A stretch of 64,000 nucleotides of DNA from Owenia fusiformis (lineage: Eukaryota; Annelida; Polychaeta; Sabellida; Oweniidae). Shown piece by piece: positions 1 through 10,813 of the stretch (position 1 is the first letter of the stretch; every line of letters starts with the position of its first letter). A program made the position numbers and the translations under genes. The DNA lies in the NCBI GenBank assembly GCA_903813345.2, contig CAIIXF020000005.1, forward strand, positions 30,197,375 through 30,261,374, in the 5' to 3' direction. The notes under the pieces were generated by a model that was not told where the DNA came from, did not search any database, and saw only the letters and a program-made list of their open reading frames with translations.

Positions 1-278
1 AAAGGTATAACTGAAATTATGTATAATTTCAGGCGAATCAATGCAACACTTTTGGACAGATGACCAAAAAAGTGATTATCAACAGCAATTTTGAATTTCT
101 ACATCATTTTTACCAAATTTTAATAAAAACTAAAATGGGCAAAAACAAGACTTTTTTAACACTAAAAGCGTTGGTCCTTTGAATTGATTTTAAGAGACAT
201 TTTGTATAATTTCAAGTGAATTGAAAAAGATAAACTATGAAAGTTTTTGATCTGGGAGTCATAAGAGACTTTTTATAT

Positions 279-1129
279 CAATAGAGAGATTTCGCACGGC
301 GTGAAAGTACAACTTATAACGTATACTTATACTTATAATCAAAAGTACAAGGTGTTTCATAATGTGGGCTTTTCGTCAGGAAAGATCTTCTCGGACTGTA
401 ATAAATAAAGGTCAAAGGGCTGCCATTTGTACTTTCTTGAATTGTAGCATGTTTAATTGATCCAAATGTGTTTGTCTAGAATAAAATAGGCTCATATATA
501 GTACATGTTATAGACCCATCTCTTCTCAAATTGACTCTTTGGAGATCCTCATTATGAAACACCCTGTATGTCATTTTGTTGAGCTACTGAATGGGTCGTT
601 TCCAGGAATTGCTAGAACCTACTGCTTTGATTGGTGTTTCAAATTGATGGTTAAGGTATTTGATTGGATTCTGTTCCTACTCAGCCAATTAATTTTGCGG
701 TCAATTGTTCCACACACATGTAGGTAAAGCTTTATACGGAGATCCAACTGTATACGTTTATCATCTTCGTATATATACCGTTTTGTAAGTTCATTGAACT
801 TATACTGATCATGAAAACTTTGAAATAATCAACTTGTTTATGTAATGACTCACTTTAAAGGATCATGACTCACTTTAAAGGATCGTGTTTATAATACACT
901 ACAACTACTAGGACACGGAAGCAAGCATTTAATTATAATGTGCATAATCTACACGTGCGGATGACAGTGCATTCACAGTCTTTAGTTGATGGAGCTTTTC
1001 TATATCGGGAATAGTTATGTTCCATTGAGTACAATTTAAAATTGATTTTAGTAAATATAATAGTTCGACATGACCCTTTACGTATACGTATAAGTTGTAC
1101 TTTCACTTATGTGCGAAATCTCTCTATTA
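279..1129. mobile_element. Foldback (MITE-like) element with ~48-bp inverted ends
   Basis: The left arm (about 280-328, starting ATAGAGAGATTTCGCAC) is repeated in reverse complement at about 1080-1128, including the shared core GAAAGTACAACTTATA. The interior has no convincing coding sequence. It carries an ACAG-type microsatellite just outside the right arm (about 1205-1245) and a short direct duplication (ACTCACTTTAAAGGATC) near 847-885. No clear target-site duplication was found, so the superfamily is unknown. The arms are clear; the exact borders are approximate. Confidence 0.6.
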
Positions 1130-2380
1130 ATAAACAAAAATTACTTAAAACTGCAATCAAATCAACAGAAGTTATAAACTTGCCACTTTTGTTGACAAAT
1201 AAACAGAAATACAGACAGACAGATGAACAGACAGACAGATATAATACAAGTCGGTGATTATAAGAGCCCACCCTGTAGAATAGGAATGACGTTTAAGAAA
1301 ATAATTTTCATTTTAATCTAACTTTAATTTGAAATGAAAACTACTGATACATATCTGTTCCCAAAAACAAGTAATTAATTGTCATTAATACCTCTTAGTT
1401 AATGAAAATATTTTTAATTAATCATTGTATCAATGACAATCAAAACTTATTAATCATTGTATCAATGTCAATCAAAACTTACAAAGACTGGTGTTAAACT
1501 TACTAGCAACCCCCATAAAAATATCATGTTACACCCATATTCTTTTATTTTCAGAAAGTCAGGAATTGAATGGCAAATCATTTTATAAAGTCATATCTTA
1601 AACCATATGTATTTTCTCACCATAATTTCATCATGTCTCCTCAAATTAACCAATTACTCAAATTGAGGTTCCCAGAATAATAAAATTATCAATTAAAAAA
1701 AGATGGGTTAGGACCATAGCTCAACATATTTTTCGAAATATCTGACCTATTTTCTAAAAATAATCTTGTTTTTCTCATTTTCATTGCATTTAAAGAGATG
1801 GTAAGCAAAGAGATTATACAAGAATATTTCTATAATTCTATTATCCTGATTTCTAGTTGACTAGCAACACCTAAATCAATCAAACTTGAAATTATTTACT
1901 CAAATTGTCTCCCGCTTCAATTCAAGAAATGCTCCGTGAATATGAACTTGTGTTGCATATTCATTACTGTCTGGCAATACCGCTTATAATAATTAAAACA
2001 GATTTCATACACTTCTTGAATAGCACATAATTAAAAGTGTAGATTTCAAACTTCCTCATTGTGGAAAACTAATTTAAATTCTGTAATATGATATTCATCA
2101 GTACAATTATAGGCAATTTCTTCAATTTCAATTAGAAGAGTTAATCAACAATTCTAGATGTCTGATTGGATAAGTGTATAAAAAGTAGCATAGATGATCC
2201 TATGAAATAACAGTTAATTACAAGAAAGAAATGGCTGATTCCCAGAAAGAAATTAAGAATGATATCAAAAATGAAGGAATACCACAAGCAAATTTCAAAG
2301 AGTAAAATATCGGTAACCTTTATCTATAACTAGAAATCAGCAACTCCAATGAGTGGCAAATCCCAAAATGTTTTTTGATA
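1130..2380. other. AT-rich intergenic spacer with small duplications
   Basis: No gene is recognised. There is a tandem duplication of TTAATCATTGTATCAATG near 1417-1485. A stretch at about 1690-1830 resembles the interior of the foldback family found at 45.3 kb and 47.8 kb (shared pieces such as CCTATTTTCTAAAAA and CTTGTTTTTCTCA). Confidence 0.5.
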
Positions 2381-2399
2381 AATATTTATCAAAACATAT

Positions 2400-3065
2400 T
2401 TTGATAAATAGCAGCCATTTTGAAAATTTCTTCAAAAGAGCTCCTTTGTCCCTAGGTATCAGCATATGAAATTAGATCCAAGCCCGTCAACTTGTATTTG
2501 ATTTATGAAAGATTATATTTTTTATGAAAAATAGCAGCCTTTTTTAAATTGAGCTGCCATCTTGAGAAATCCTTTTTGAGCAGAGCTCCTTTGTCCCTAG
2601 GCATCAGCTTATAACATTGAGCCAAATCCATCAACTGGTATTGGGGTAATTAAAGATAACATTATTAAAACAAATGGCGCCATTTTGACAAATAGTTGCC
2701 ATCTTGAAACTTCCTTCTTTAGGTATCAGCATATAAAATTTGAACCAAATCCTTCCACTGACTGGTATTTGAGTTATCAGAGATCATGAAAAGTTTACGA
2801 AAAGTGGTAGCCATTTTGAAATTCAGCTGCCACATTTAAGACTCCTTCTCAAGAAGAGCTCCTGTATCCCTAGGCATCGGAATATAAAATTTGAACCAAA
2901 TCTGTCAACTGGTTGAGTTATCAAAGAACATGTTCTTTTACAAGAAAGAATGTTTCTTTTAAAAAAAATTAAACCAAATCCATTCCACTACATCTAAGAA
3001 AAATGGTGGCCATTTTGAGATTCAGCTGCCATCTTGAAAATTCCTTCTTGAGCAGAGCTCTTAAA
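2400..3065. repeat. Degenerate ~130-145-bp tandem repeat, about five units
   Basis: Units recur with the landmarks GCCATTTTGA, GAGCTCCTTTGTCCCTAGG, CATCAGCATATAA and CCAAATCCATCAACTGGTAT. The GAGCTCC landmark occurs near 2438, 2583, 2855 and (decayed) 3055; one unit near 2716 has lost it. Units differ by many substitutions and indels, so the array is old. No protein is supported across it. Confidence 0.65.
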
Positions 3066-3337
3066 TAATACTTTGATTTAAGTATAAAAGACATAAAACA
3101 CCTTAGAAATATTTCATGAATTAATGAAAATTTCCAATTTGGTTTGCCATTTTGGATTTTTAATATACAAATAAAATTCCTGCTTTCCTGAAATCTCACA
3201 TATATAATACAGGAGATTCTATATTAACTCTCTGGATTAATTATATTGCTCAGGGCGACCCCAAATATACAACCCATGAATAACTATGCACAAAACTTAA
3301 AAATTCATAGTGAACACCACATGGAAAAATCTATAAA

Positions 3338-3528
3338 CAGTGACACCTGTCTTAATGAGAACCTCTCTCTAGTGAACATCTGTGTCTAATGAACACCCCC
3401 TTTGAGCCTTCCCAGCCCATTCTCCACTGACTTCAGTATAAAATAAACTTTCTGTGGTGAACACTTTCTTACAGTGAGCACATTTTTGTGGCTCCATAGG
3501 TGTTTACTGTACACAGGTTTCACTGTAC
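3338..3528. mobile_element. Short repeat with ACAGTGA(A/C)ACCTGT ends
   Basis: It starts ACAGTGACACCTGTC and ends ACAGGTTTCACTGTAC, an inverted terminal pair. The interior repeats the phrase GTGAACAC several times. Related copies with the same end motif lie at 46677-46858 and 52333-52560. No coding capacity is seen. It is a small non-autonomous interspersed element of unknown class. Confidence 0.55.
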
Positions 3529-4075
3529 AAGTAAGTTAACTATAGATAAGTCTCCACCTGCCTAGACTGGAAAGTTCCAAACACAATATTAGATCGTATC
3601 AATCATGCTTTAATGTAACTGTAGTCAATGGAAACATAATTTGTTTCACAACATATTGTAACATATTTAATCTACATTGTCTTTGTTGTATCAATCAGGG
3701 AGACTTCAATGATAATGTTTCTGAAGGCAATGTAGAAATTGCTTATTTGCAAATACATGTAATAGAAAAGAAACATTGAATAAACTTAAAAACCTGCATT
3801 TTGAGGAGATGGAACAGCATGCCTAATTCAAAGATGATTCTTTCGAAAACTAAAATTAACTGATATTACTAGTACTCCACATTTCTTTCATTGCACTTAT
3901 TCTACCCAAGAAAATTCAAGAGGATTCAATCATCACTGACAATGACAAAATTATTCCAAATTAGACAGTCACATTTTTGGGGTCACCCTGTAATGCACAT
4001 CTAGTATTTCCTAGATAAATCAAACATATGATCACATCTATAACAATCTTTCATTGTACGCTTATGAAGGAAGAC

Positions 4076-5710
4076 ATGGGTCTAAAAACTCAAATTCTAT
4101 CTTATGTCCTCATTATAACTGTTATTGCACATGGCGGCAAAGTTTTTTCACAGTTGCATGGTAGTGAACAAAAAGATTTTGATGAGAAACAACAAGTAAA
4201 AAGTACAACTGCACCAGAACCTAAACTGGAGAAAAGTCTACCAACAGGACAAAACTTTCAAAATGCATCTTCTACAAATAATCCCGAATGCTCTCTGAGA
4301 GTGAATGAGGTAGATTGTGTAACTGGTAAGAGGTCATGCAAGGAAAGGTGTGGCGGGAACGCAAGTGAGACATCAGACTTTTATTGCCAATGTGATGCCA
4401 AGTGTGCTGATTATGGAGATTGCTGCTCCGATTATATTAAAGAGTGTGTGAAGAACAGAACTATTGACCACTTTATTGATATCAGACAGAGCAAAAGAGG
4501 GGAGTACAAGTGCATAGATGTCGGCCGTAAGTGGGTGTATTTGCGGGCAACATGTCTCCCTGAGTATCGGGGAATGGTACTTGACACAGACTGCCAGAAT
4601 GGCAATGGTATTCTTGGCAACAACCCTGTTGAAGACGTTTCCACTGGTGAACAATATAGAAATATCCATTGCGCTCTCTGTAACAATGTCAATGACACAG
4701 CACAAATGTGGAAAAACAATATCTCGTGTCCCCTTAAACTGATCTCCAGCGAGGAATTTCAACATACTGATCTAAACACTATGTTAAGGCTTTTAACTAA
4801 ACAAGAATGTCATACAGAGTTCATTGCACCTAACTCTGCACGAAGTTGTGTTCCCTTAGAGCACACATGCACTCACTGCTTGGACACTGGCTTATTGGAC
4901 AGATGTGCACAAGGAGGACTTCAGGGGATAGTTTACCAGTTTGTAACTTACTACAACTGGAACTGTATTCTTTGCAACCATCATCTCACAAAAACACCAA
5001 CACCAAGAGAACTGTGTTCAGATATTCGATTCATGTTCAGTCGAGGCCTACCATACATGCTATTCTCTCTACAAATTTTGGTAGATATGGTCAGTAAGGA
5101 CAACTTCAAGTATAAGGTAAATACAGAGGGTGAAATATTTGGGATGAAAAAGCTAGAGTTTCAATGTGACAAAATCAATGGGTGCAAAGCGAATTCATGT
5201 CCAATGGGCTTTGCTAAAAAGAGTGCCTCTTGTATTCTTGTTCAAGATCTTGTAGAAATTTCGCTAATTCTTAAAACATATCCTCCATTTGTAGGAATGA
5301 CTTCATTTTTTTTCAAGAAAATGTCTGATATGATTTCACAAGTTTTCAAACCTTTGGGATTCCTCACTAAAGAAGCATTTAAATGCAAATCAGCCTGTTG
5401 GAACATAATGGTGTTCACTTTTAATATCACAAAGCCTACATATTTCAAACTAAACTTCACAAATGATAAGAATGTGTCTGAGATTGAATGGAAAGTTGAA
5501 CAATATCTTAAGGACTTGAAACTTGAAGCTGATGTACTTATTTCACACAAGTTGATATTAGTAGACACAGATTCTTCAGATACACAGTCTACAAATATAA
5601 AAAGTAGAGATAAAGAGAGTTGTGGAAATGGAGGAAAAGAGAAAGGTTCAGATCATATTCAAATTGTTTTGATAGCTTCATGCTTACTTTGCATCATCAA
5701 TTTATATTGA
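4076..5710 (+). CDS. Secreted/GPI-anchored somatomedin-B domain protein, copy 1
   Basis: Single-exon gene of 544 codons. I start at the ATG at 4076 (MGLKTQ...). It is the only start conserved in the paralogue at 12021: the in-frame ATGs at 4028 and 4064 are absent or changed there, and a signal peptide (residues about 1-25) begins right here. Residues about 88-124 carry the eight cysteines of a somatomedin-B domain (C-x3-C ... CQC-x3-C-x5-CC-x6-C). A cysteine-rich region follows, with YRNIHCALCNN and YNWNCILCNHH, motifs typical of the extracellular part of molluscan methuselah-like GPCRs, from family knowledge. There are many N-glycosylation sites. No seven-helix domain follows. The protein ends in a charged, Gly/Ser-rich linker and about 17 hydrophobic residues, as in a GPI-anchor signal or a single tail anchor. 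A polyA signal AATAAA is at 5901. Function unknown; a surface ligand or decoy role is inference. Confidence 0.85.
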   Translation: MGLKTQILSYVLIITVIAHGGKVFSQLHGSEQKDFDEKQQVKSTTAPEPKLEKSLPTGQNFQNASSTNNPECSLRVNEVDCVTGKRSCKERCGGNASETSDFYCQCDAKCADYGDCCSDYIKECVKNRTIDHFIDIRQSKRGEYKCIDVGRKWVYLRATCLPEYRGMVLDTDCQNGNGILGNNPVEDVSTGEQYRNIHCALCNNVNDTAQMWKNNISCPLKLISSEEFQHTDLNTMLRLLTKQECHTEFIAPNSARSCVPLEHTCTHCLDTGLLDRCAQGGLQGIVYQFVTYYNWNCILCNHHLTKTPTPRELCSDIRFMFSRGLPYMLFSLQILVDMVSKDNFKYKVNTEGEIFGMKKLEFQCDKINGCKANSCPMGFAKKSASCILVQDLVEISLILKTYPPFVGMTSFFFKKMSDMISQVFKPLGFLTKEAFKCKSACWNIMVFTFNITKPTYFKLNFTNDKNVSEIEWKVEQYLKDLKLEADVLISHKLILVDTDSSDTQSTNIKSRDKESCGNGGKEKGSDHIQIVLIASCLLCIINLY

Positions 5711-5989
5711 AATTACATGTACAATGGAGAAGCAAAATATAACAAGTAGTGAATGAACACTGAGTAAGAAATAGTGCCATCCTACCTAAAAATGCAAACA
5801 TTTATAATTTGTTTTCATTCAACAACTTCAAGGGTGGTCATTAATGTAATGATCTACCAAGGCCTTCCTAGTATGTAATAAGCTGTGAATTCATATTGCA
5901 AATAAATAAGAATTAACCTTTAAAAATCAATAAAAAAATGAATAAAATGTTTTATATTGGAAATATTGTAATCCTGCACAAAGTGAATT

Positions 5990-6690
5990 ATGTGAAACCA
6001 TGAAAATTGCAATCTTGAACTTAATTTTCAAAAAGGGAGATCGACAACTCCTTGCTAATTACTGTCCCATAGGTCTTACTAATTATGATTACAAAATTAT
6101 AGCTTTTACGTTAACAAATAGAATAAAAAGCCTAGTGAAAAAAATCAATCTGCATACCTTGAAAAACGCTTTATTGGAACAAATGCCAGATTATTAATAG
6201 ATCATTTAGAACTTATAAACAATGAGAATAGAAATGGATTGATAATTAGCCTCGACTTTCAAAAAGCCTATGATAGTCTTAATTGGAATGTTATGTTCAA
6301 AGTCCTTCAGAAAATGAATTTTGGCAAAAGGTTTATTAAGTGGGTGACAATTTTATATACAAATCCAATTCTCAAAATAAAAAATAATGTTTTTTGTCAA
6401 ATCAAGATAGAACGAGGAATACGCCAGGGATGCCCAATCTCTGCATTATTATTTATTTTATGTGTTGAAATCATGAATAATAAAATAGAAAAAATAGCAT
6501 AGTATACTATAGTAAATAGTATATAACTTTTCTATCCTTGATGTCCCTGAAAAAATTGTCAAAAAAGTAAACTCAATCATTTATAATTTTATTTGGAAGA
6601 AAGATAGAATCAAAAGAAAAACTACAATATTAAAGATTAAAAAAGGTGGTTTGGGCTTAATAGACGTTGAAACAAAGATAATGTCATTAA
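5990..6690 (+). mobile_element. Decayed L1-like LINE ORF2 fragment (reverse transcriptase)
   Basis: Three pieces of a non-LTR retrotransposon ORF2 lie in order. At 6000-6160 is the start of the reverse transcriptase (IFKKGDRQLLANYCPIGLTN). After a frame change, a second frame from about 6160 reads FIGTNARLLIDH and continues into ISLDFQKAYDSLNW (the first catalytic Asp, about 6239-6290) and RGIRQGCPISALLFI (to 6502). At about 6545-6690, in another frame, is a C-terminal ORF2 part (YNFIWKKDRIKRKT, KKGGLGLIDVETK). The segment with the catalytic -DD- box between 6502 and about 6540 is missing, as are the endonuclease and both ends. It is therefore dead. Confidence 0.85.
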
Positions 6691-6996
6691 AAGATAAGGT
6701 AAATGGCCCTACAGATGATACATGTAATTGTAATCTGTGAGTTTTAAACTCTCGAATATCTTGTTTGGATTTTTTCTTGAATTTGGATTACCATTCATTG
6801 ATCGCTACATTTAGTGTGTATTGTGAGGAAAGATTGTAGACATCAAATGCATGACCATTAGAAACTGCTAATTGGAAACTCCTCACTGGTGGAATGGGTT
6901 TTTGAAGTCCTGTAGCCCATTAACTCAATGAACCTCTGTTAGTGAAACAACTCACAAGTGGAACAGGTTTTTGAAGGTCCTGCGACCCATTGACTC
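6691..6996. repeat. Segment duplicated (inverted) from the LTA4H exon 10/intron 10 border
   Basis: About 300 bp match the reverse complement of 15750-16062. The match begins inside the end of LTA4H-like exon 10 (AAAGATAAG followed by its GTAAATG donor) and runs on through CAGATGATACATGTAAT, the TTGTTTGGATTTTTTCTTGA stretch and CATTTAGTGTGTATTGTG to the phrases about GTGGAACAGGTTTTTGAAG. The right part is itself repeated within the segment and again at about 14870-15000. It directly joins the broken LINE on its left and the broken SMB gene copy on its right. Confidence 0.75.
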
Positions 6997-7008
6997 CATG
7001 TTAATGAT

Positions 7009-7436
7009 TACCTTTGGGATTCCTCAATAAAGAAGCAGTAAAATGCAAATCAGTCTGTTGGGACATTATGGTGTTCACTTTTAATATCACAAAGCCTACA
7101 TATTTTAAACTCAACTTGACAAAATATGAGAATATGTCTGAGATGGAATGGAAAGTTGAACAATATCTCAAGGACTTGAAACTTGAAGCTGATGTACTTA
7201 TTTCACACAAGTTGATATTAGTAGACACAGAGTCTTCAGATACACAGTCTACAGATACAAAAAGTAGAGATAAAGAGAGTAGGGGAAATGGAGGAAAAGA
7301 GAAAAGTTTAAATACACAAAGCAGGAATAAACAGAGTCGTAGGAATGGAGGTGAAGAGAAAAGTTCAGATCATATTCAAATTGTTTGGATAGCTGCATGC
7401 TTACTTTGCATCATCAATTTATATTGAAATTACATG
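7009..7436 (+). pseudogene. Truncated third copy of the SMB-protein gene (3' end only)
   Basis: From ACCTTTGGGATTCCTCAATAAAG onward the sequence matches the last quarter of the genes at 4076 and 12021. It keeps an open frame of about 137 codons to the TGA at 7425-7427, including the linker with an extra SSDTQSTD/GGKEKS-type repeat and the hydrophobic tail IQIVWIAACLLCIINLY. Signal peptide, SMB domain and cysteine-rich core are all missing, and no promoter is evident. It is closer to copy 2 (linker, Trp in the tail). The open frame may simply mean the truncation is recent. Confidence 0.85.
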
Positions 7437-7443
7437 TACAATG

Positions 7444-7926
7444 TAGTGCTCGGACCGGTAATGAAAAGTGGTGCCGGTATTACCGTATGTCATTACCGAT
7501 ATTTACCGACTATTTAGCAAGTATTTTGAAAAAAACTAAAAAAAAGTTTTCTAAACAATCCTGATTCTAACGGTTCATGTGATATAAACTCGTAAAATAA
7601 ATATGTTTTCGTTCGTTGTATTATCAGCCTCGTTCTGAACTTCAAATCGGGCGATAATAGGTAAAGTGAAACTTCAACGTCAGGAAAATGGTTTAATTCT
7701 GTTTATTTTACTTAGTAATGTACACAAATCGGTTTCTATACATAACAGTTTAGTTAATAAGTGAGAAAAGAAACTATAAAGATCATACTGATGAAGGAAT
7801 TTGGCTGATTCCGCCCGGGAATCTAATTCAGCTGAATGCCGTCCATTGCCGGTAAGAAGATTTTGATGCCGACATTAGGTCAAATCAGTGCCGTTGCCGG
7901 TAATGCGGTATTACCTCCGACCACTA
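7444..7926. mobile_element. hAT-type MITE (483 bp, 8-bp target duplication)
   Basis: The ends are imperfect inverted repeats (TAGTGCTCGGACCGGTA left; TAGTGGTCGGAGGTAATA in reverse complement on the right). They are flanked by the 8-bp direct repeat GTACAATG at 7436-7443 and 7927-7934. Eight-bp duplications and TAGTG/CAGTG starts are hAT hallmarks. The interior has several GCCGG/TACCG motifs and no transposase. The same site without the element is seen in the two intact paralogues just after their stop codons (about 5717 and 13722), so the insertion came after the duplication. Confidence 0.9.
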
Positions 7927-7934
7927 GTACAATG

Positions 7935-9040
7935 GAGAAGCAAAAAAATACTGAATGATGAAATAAACCATAATTGCCATATTTGGCGCCCATCCCCTAA
8001 TAAGTGCCCATCCTGCTTCACAATTTTCAAGAAATATTGGGAAAGTACTAAATATCAATGGAAACATCAGGAAAAAAATATTTTCCAAAGAAGTCAAGTG
8101 AGTGATAATAGAGTACTTACACTAAAATGCTGTAAAAGTGATGCATTTTGTATTTCAATGCATCCCATCCATCCTATTAATATCTATCATTGGCTGCTTT
8201 CCACATCCACTCTACTATACCTAACTGGTAGAAATGCATAAGATGTTCGTTCTGTTTGTCTAATTGTATTGTTTAATACATTTTTAAAAGTACAATATTA
8301 ACAGTCATCCGATAAACCATTAATAATATTAATAAAAACAAATTATATAATCACTACTAATAAGCCAAATTGGTTGTTCATGAACACCAAATGCAAGGTA
8401 TAGTAGAGTGGCATCATACTTGCACCGCAAGATAAACTCCATCAAAAAATAAATATTTTTTGAATTTGTATCACTTTCACAAAGTCGATAGGTTGAAAAG
8501 TTGTTGCATACCTTTTAGGCCTCACAATAAGAGGTCCTCAAAATTATGAGGTTTTAATGGTGTTATAACTCTAAAAATCAATCGACTCAACCATAAATAC
8601 TTTACTGAACGCATTATATATATTTTTTTAGAACAGTTATAGCTAATCAAGTAAGTCTGACTCATATTCCACATTATTCAAGTTGAACAATGTATTTCAT
8701 CTCCGTATTGTGTGTATGTTATAGCAATTACAACACTTTGCAATAAACTGCGGCCACAAGCCTATTGCTTTTCTTGTAAACAGATGTTGTGTTTATTTGA
8801 AAGTAACCTGACAAATGGTATAGAACAGAAAATAACATGTACAGGTATAGAAATTTTTTCAAAAATTTTTTAATTCCAACAATACCTTAACCAAGTAAGC
8901 TTCTGCACAGGTTTAATGCACATGTCATGAACTTTCTCCTCAATCTTACGACTTTTACACAACTTTTATATAAAAATGTTGATATGACAATAAATTAAAA
9001 AATATAATAAGCCACACGGTGAACAGAATCACACCCTTGA
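7935..9040. other. AT-rich spacer, no gene recognised
   Basis: The first few tens of bases continue the 3' flank of the truncated SMB copy (GAGAAGCAAAA...). The rest is AT-rich. A stretch at about 8820-8860 (GAAAATAACATGTACAGGTATAG) resembles the arm of the foldback element at 44588-44998. A 117-codon open stretch at 7888-8241 crosses the MITE border and shows no family features. Confidence 0.5.
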
Positions 9041-9059
9041 ACAGAATACACTTTTCGGG

Positions 9060-10372
9060 ATGGAAAATTCAAAATGGCCACCTTAACATTTACACAGACT
9101 GCCTAAAAACTAATCAGTTCTAAACTTTCCATAGAAACATCTCTAAATTTTAGGATGAATCCATGAAACCTGTAAACAACCCTCAAGATTCACGTTTTAA
9201 GGTATTACTTCACAGTGTATCAGCTTTTTTTCTGCGATTCAGATTTTCCTGAAAAAAATCCTGGTAAAAGATATACTGATGTATTACAAAATATGTGAAA
9301 ATTGGAAAGATTGACCGTTTAGTTATTTCTAAAAAAATGTTTTAATTTAACATTGCTCTCAATGGGAAATTCTTTTTATTTTTTAAAACAAGCCTTCACA
9401 GACACGATTTTAGGACGAAAAATCCAAAATGGCCACCTTAACATTTACCAAGAATGGCGAAAAACTAAACAGTTCTAAACTTTTATAGGTAGAAACATCC
9501 CTGAGAATTTCAAATGAATTCCTAAAATGGTTTGGCTGGAAACCTGTAGAAAAGCCTTGACAGACAAGATTTTAGGACAGAAAATCCATAATGGCCATCT
9601 TAACATTTACCCAGAATGCAAAAAAACTAATCAGTTCTAAACTTTCATAGGTAGAAACATCCCTGAGAATTTCAAATGAATCCCTCAAATGGTTTGGCTG
9701 GAAACCTGTATACAAGCCTTGACAGACAAGATTTTAGGACGGAAAAATCCAAAATGGCCGCCTTTAAATTTACCCAGAATACCGAAAAACTAATCAGTTC
9801 TAAACTTTCATAGGTAGAAACATCCCTGAGAATTTCAAATGAATCCCTCAAACGGTTTGGCAGGAAACCTGTAGACAAGCCTTGACAGACAAGATTTTAG
9901 GACAGAAAATCCAAAATGGCCGCCTTAACATTTACCCAGAATGCCTCAAAACTAATCAGTTCTAAACTTTCATAGGTAGAAACATCCCTGAGAATTTCAA
10001 ATGAATCCCTCTAACGGTTTGGCTGGAAATCTGTAGACAAGCCTTGACAGACAAGATTTTAGGACGGAAAATCCAAAATGGCTACCTTAACATTTACCCA
10101 GAATGCTGAAAAACTAAGCAGTTCTAAACTTTTATAGGTAAAAACATCCCTGAGAATTTCAAATGAATCCCTCAAATGGTTTGGCTGGAAACCTGTAGAC
10201 AAGCCTTGACAGACAAGATTTTAGGACAGAAAATCCAAAATGGCCGCCTTAACATTTACCCAGAATGCCGAAAAACTAATCAGTTCTAAGCTTTCATAGG
10301 TAGAAACATCCCTGAGAATTTCAAATGAATCCCTCAAACGGTTTGGCTGGAAACCTGTAAACAAGATTATTC
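9060..10372. repeat. 162-bp tandem repeat array A (pearl/satellite core type)
   Basis: Six full units follow each other with very regular spacing: the landmark CAGACAAGAT (first copy CAGACACGAT) starts at 9399, 9561, 9723, 9886, 10048 and 10210. Each unit carries GGAAAATCCAAAATGGCC, AACATTTACCCAGAATGC, CTAATCAGTTCTAAACTTT and CATCCCTGAGAATTTCAAA. A more diverged unit lies at about 9060-9220. The array stops at a short CCGCCCGCCCGG run near 10380. The same 162-bp period and unit layout recur at 50.4-51.5 kb. Confidence 0.9.
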
Positions 10373-10813
10373 AAGACATCCGCCCGCCCGGCAAACTGAT
10401 TACAATATAGCACCTTAGGGTGCGATAAAAAATGTTGATCTATCATTAAATCAAAAACATTAGTTAGAGCTTAAGATCGATACCTAACAGTCTCTAGTTG
10501 AAACAATGTATATAATCAAGGAAAAAAATTCCTTTGATTCAGGAGGCTCCCCTGGGAATGCTTCATTATTGTTTAGTTTAATACTTGGTTCATTTAAGCG
10601 ATCTTTGCAATAAACTCTCCAGTAACAATCCATATCATTATTGTGAAACTATACTGTTATTTCATACTGAGGTTGCAAATACATGTAAGCCATTTTTGGC
10701 AAGAAAATTGCTATACAGAAAATTCCCAGGAATTTTTGACTTTTTCATGTATGGGCGCTTATCACAAAATGGTCTGAAGGAGGTATTTTCTTCTAAATAT
10801 TCTAAACAACCTG

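Noticed and set aside
4373-4765. Long antisense frames inside the SMB genes (also 12380-12713, 5242-5568, 13190-13612)
   Set aside because: They are shadows of the sense coding sequence, lie opposite cysteine-rich codons and show no family features. Both paralogues have them only because the sense strand is conserved.
7888-8241. 117-codon frame downstream of the truncated SMB copy
   Set aside because: It starts inside the hAT MITE and runs into unrelated flank. Composition is non-coding-like and it has no counterpart at the paralogous sites.
9672-9878. Reading frames within the 162-bp arrays (also 51047-51331 and 51874-52209)
   Set aside because: They arise because 162 is a multiple of three and stop codons are missed by chance across units. 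No family resemblance, and they cross element borders.
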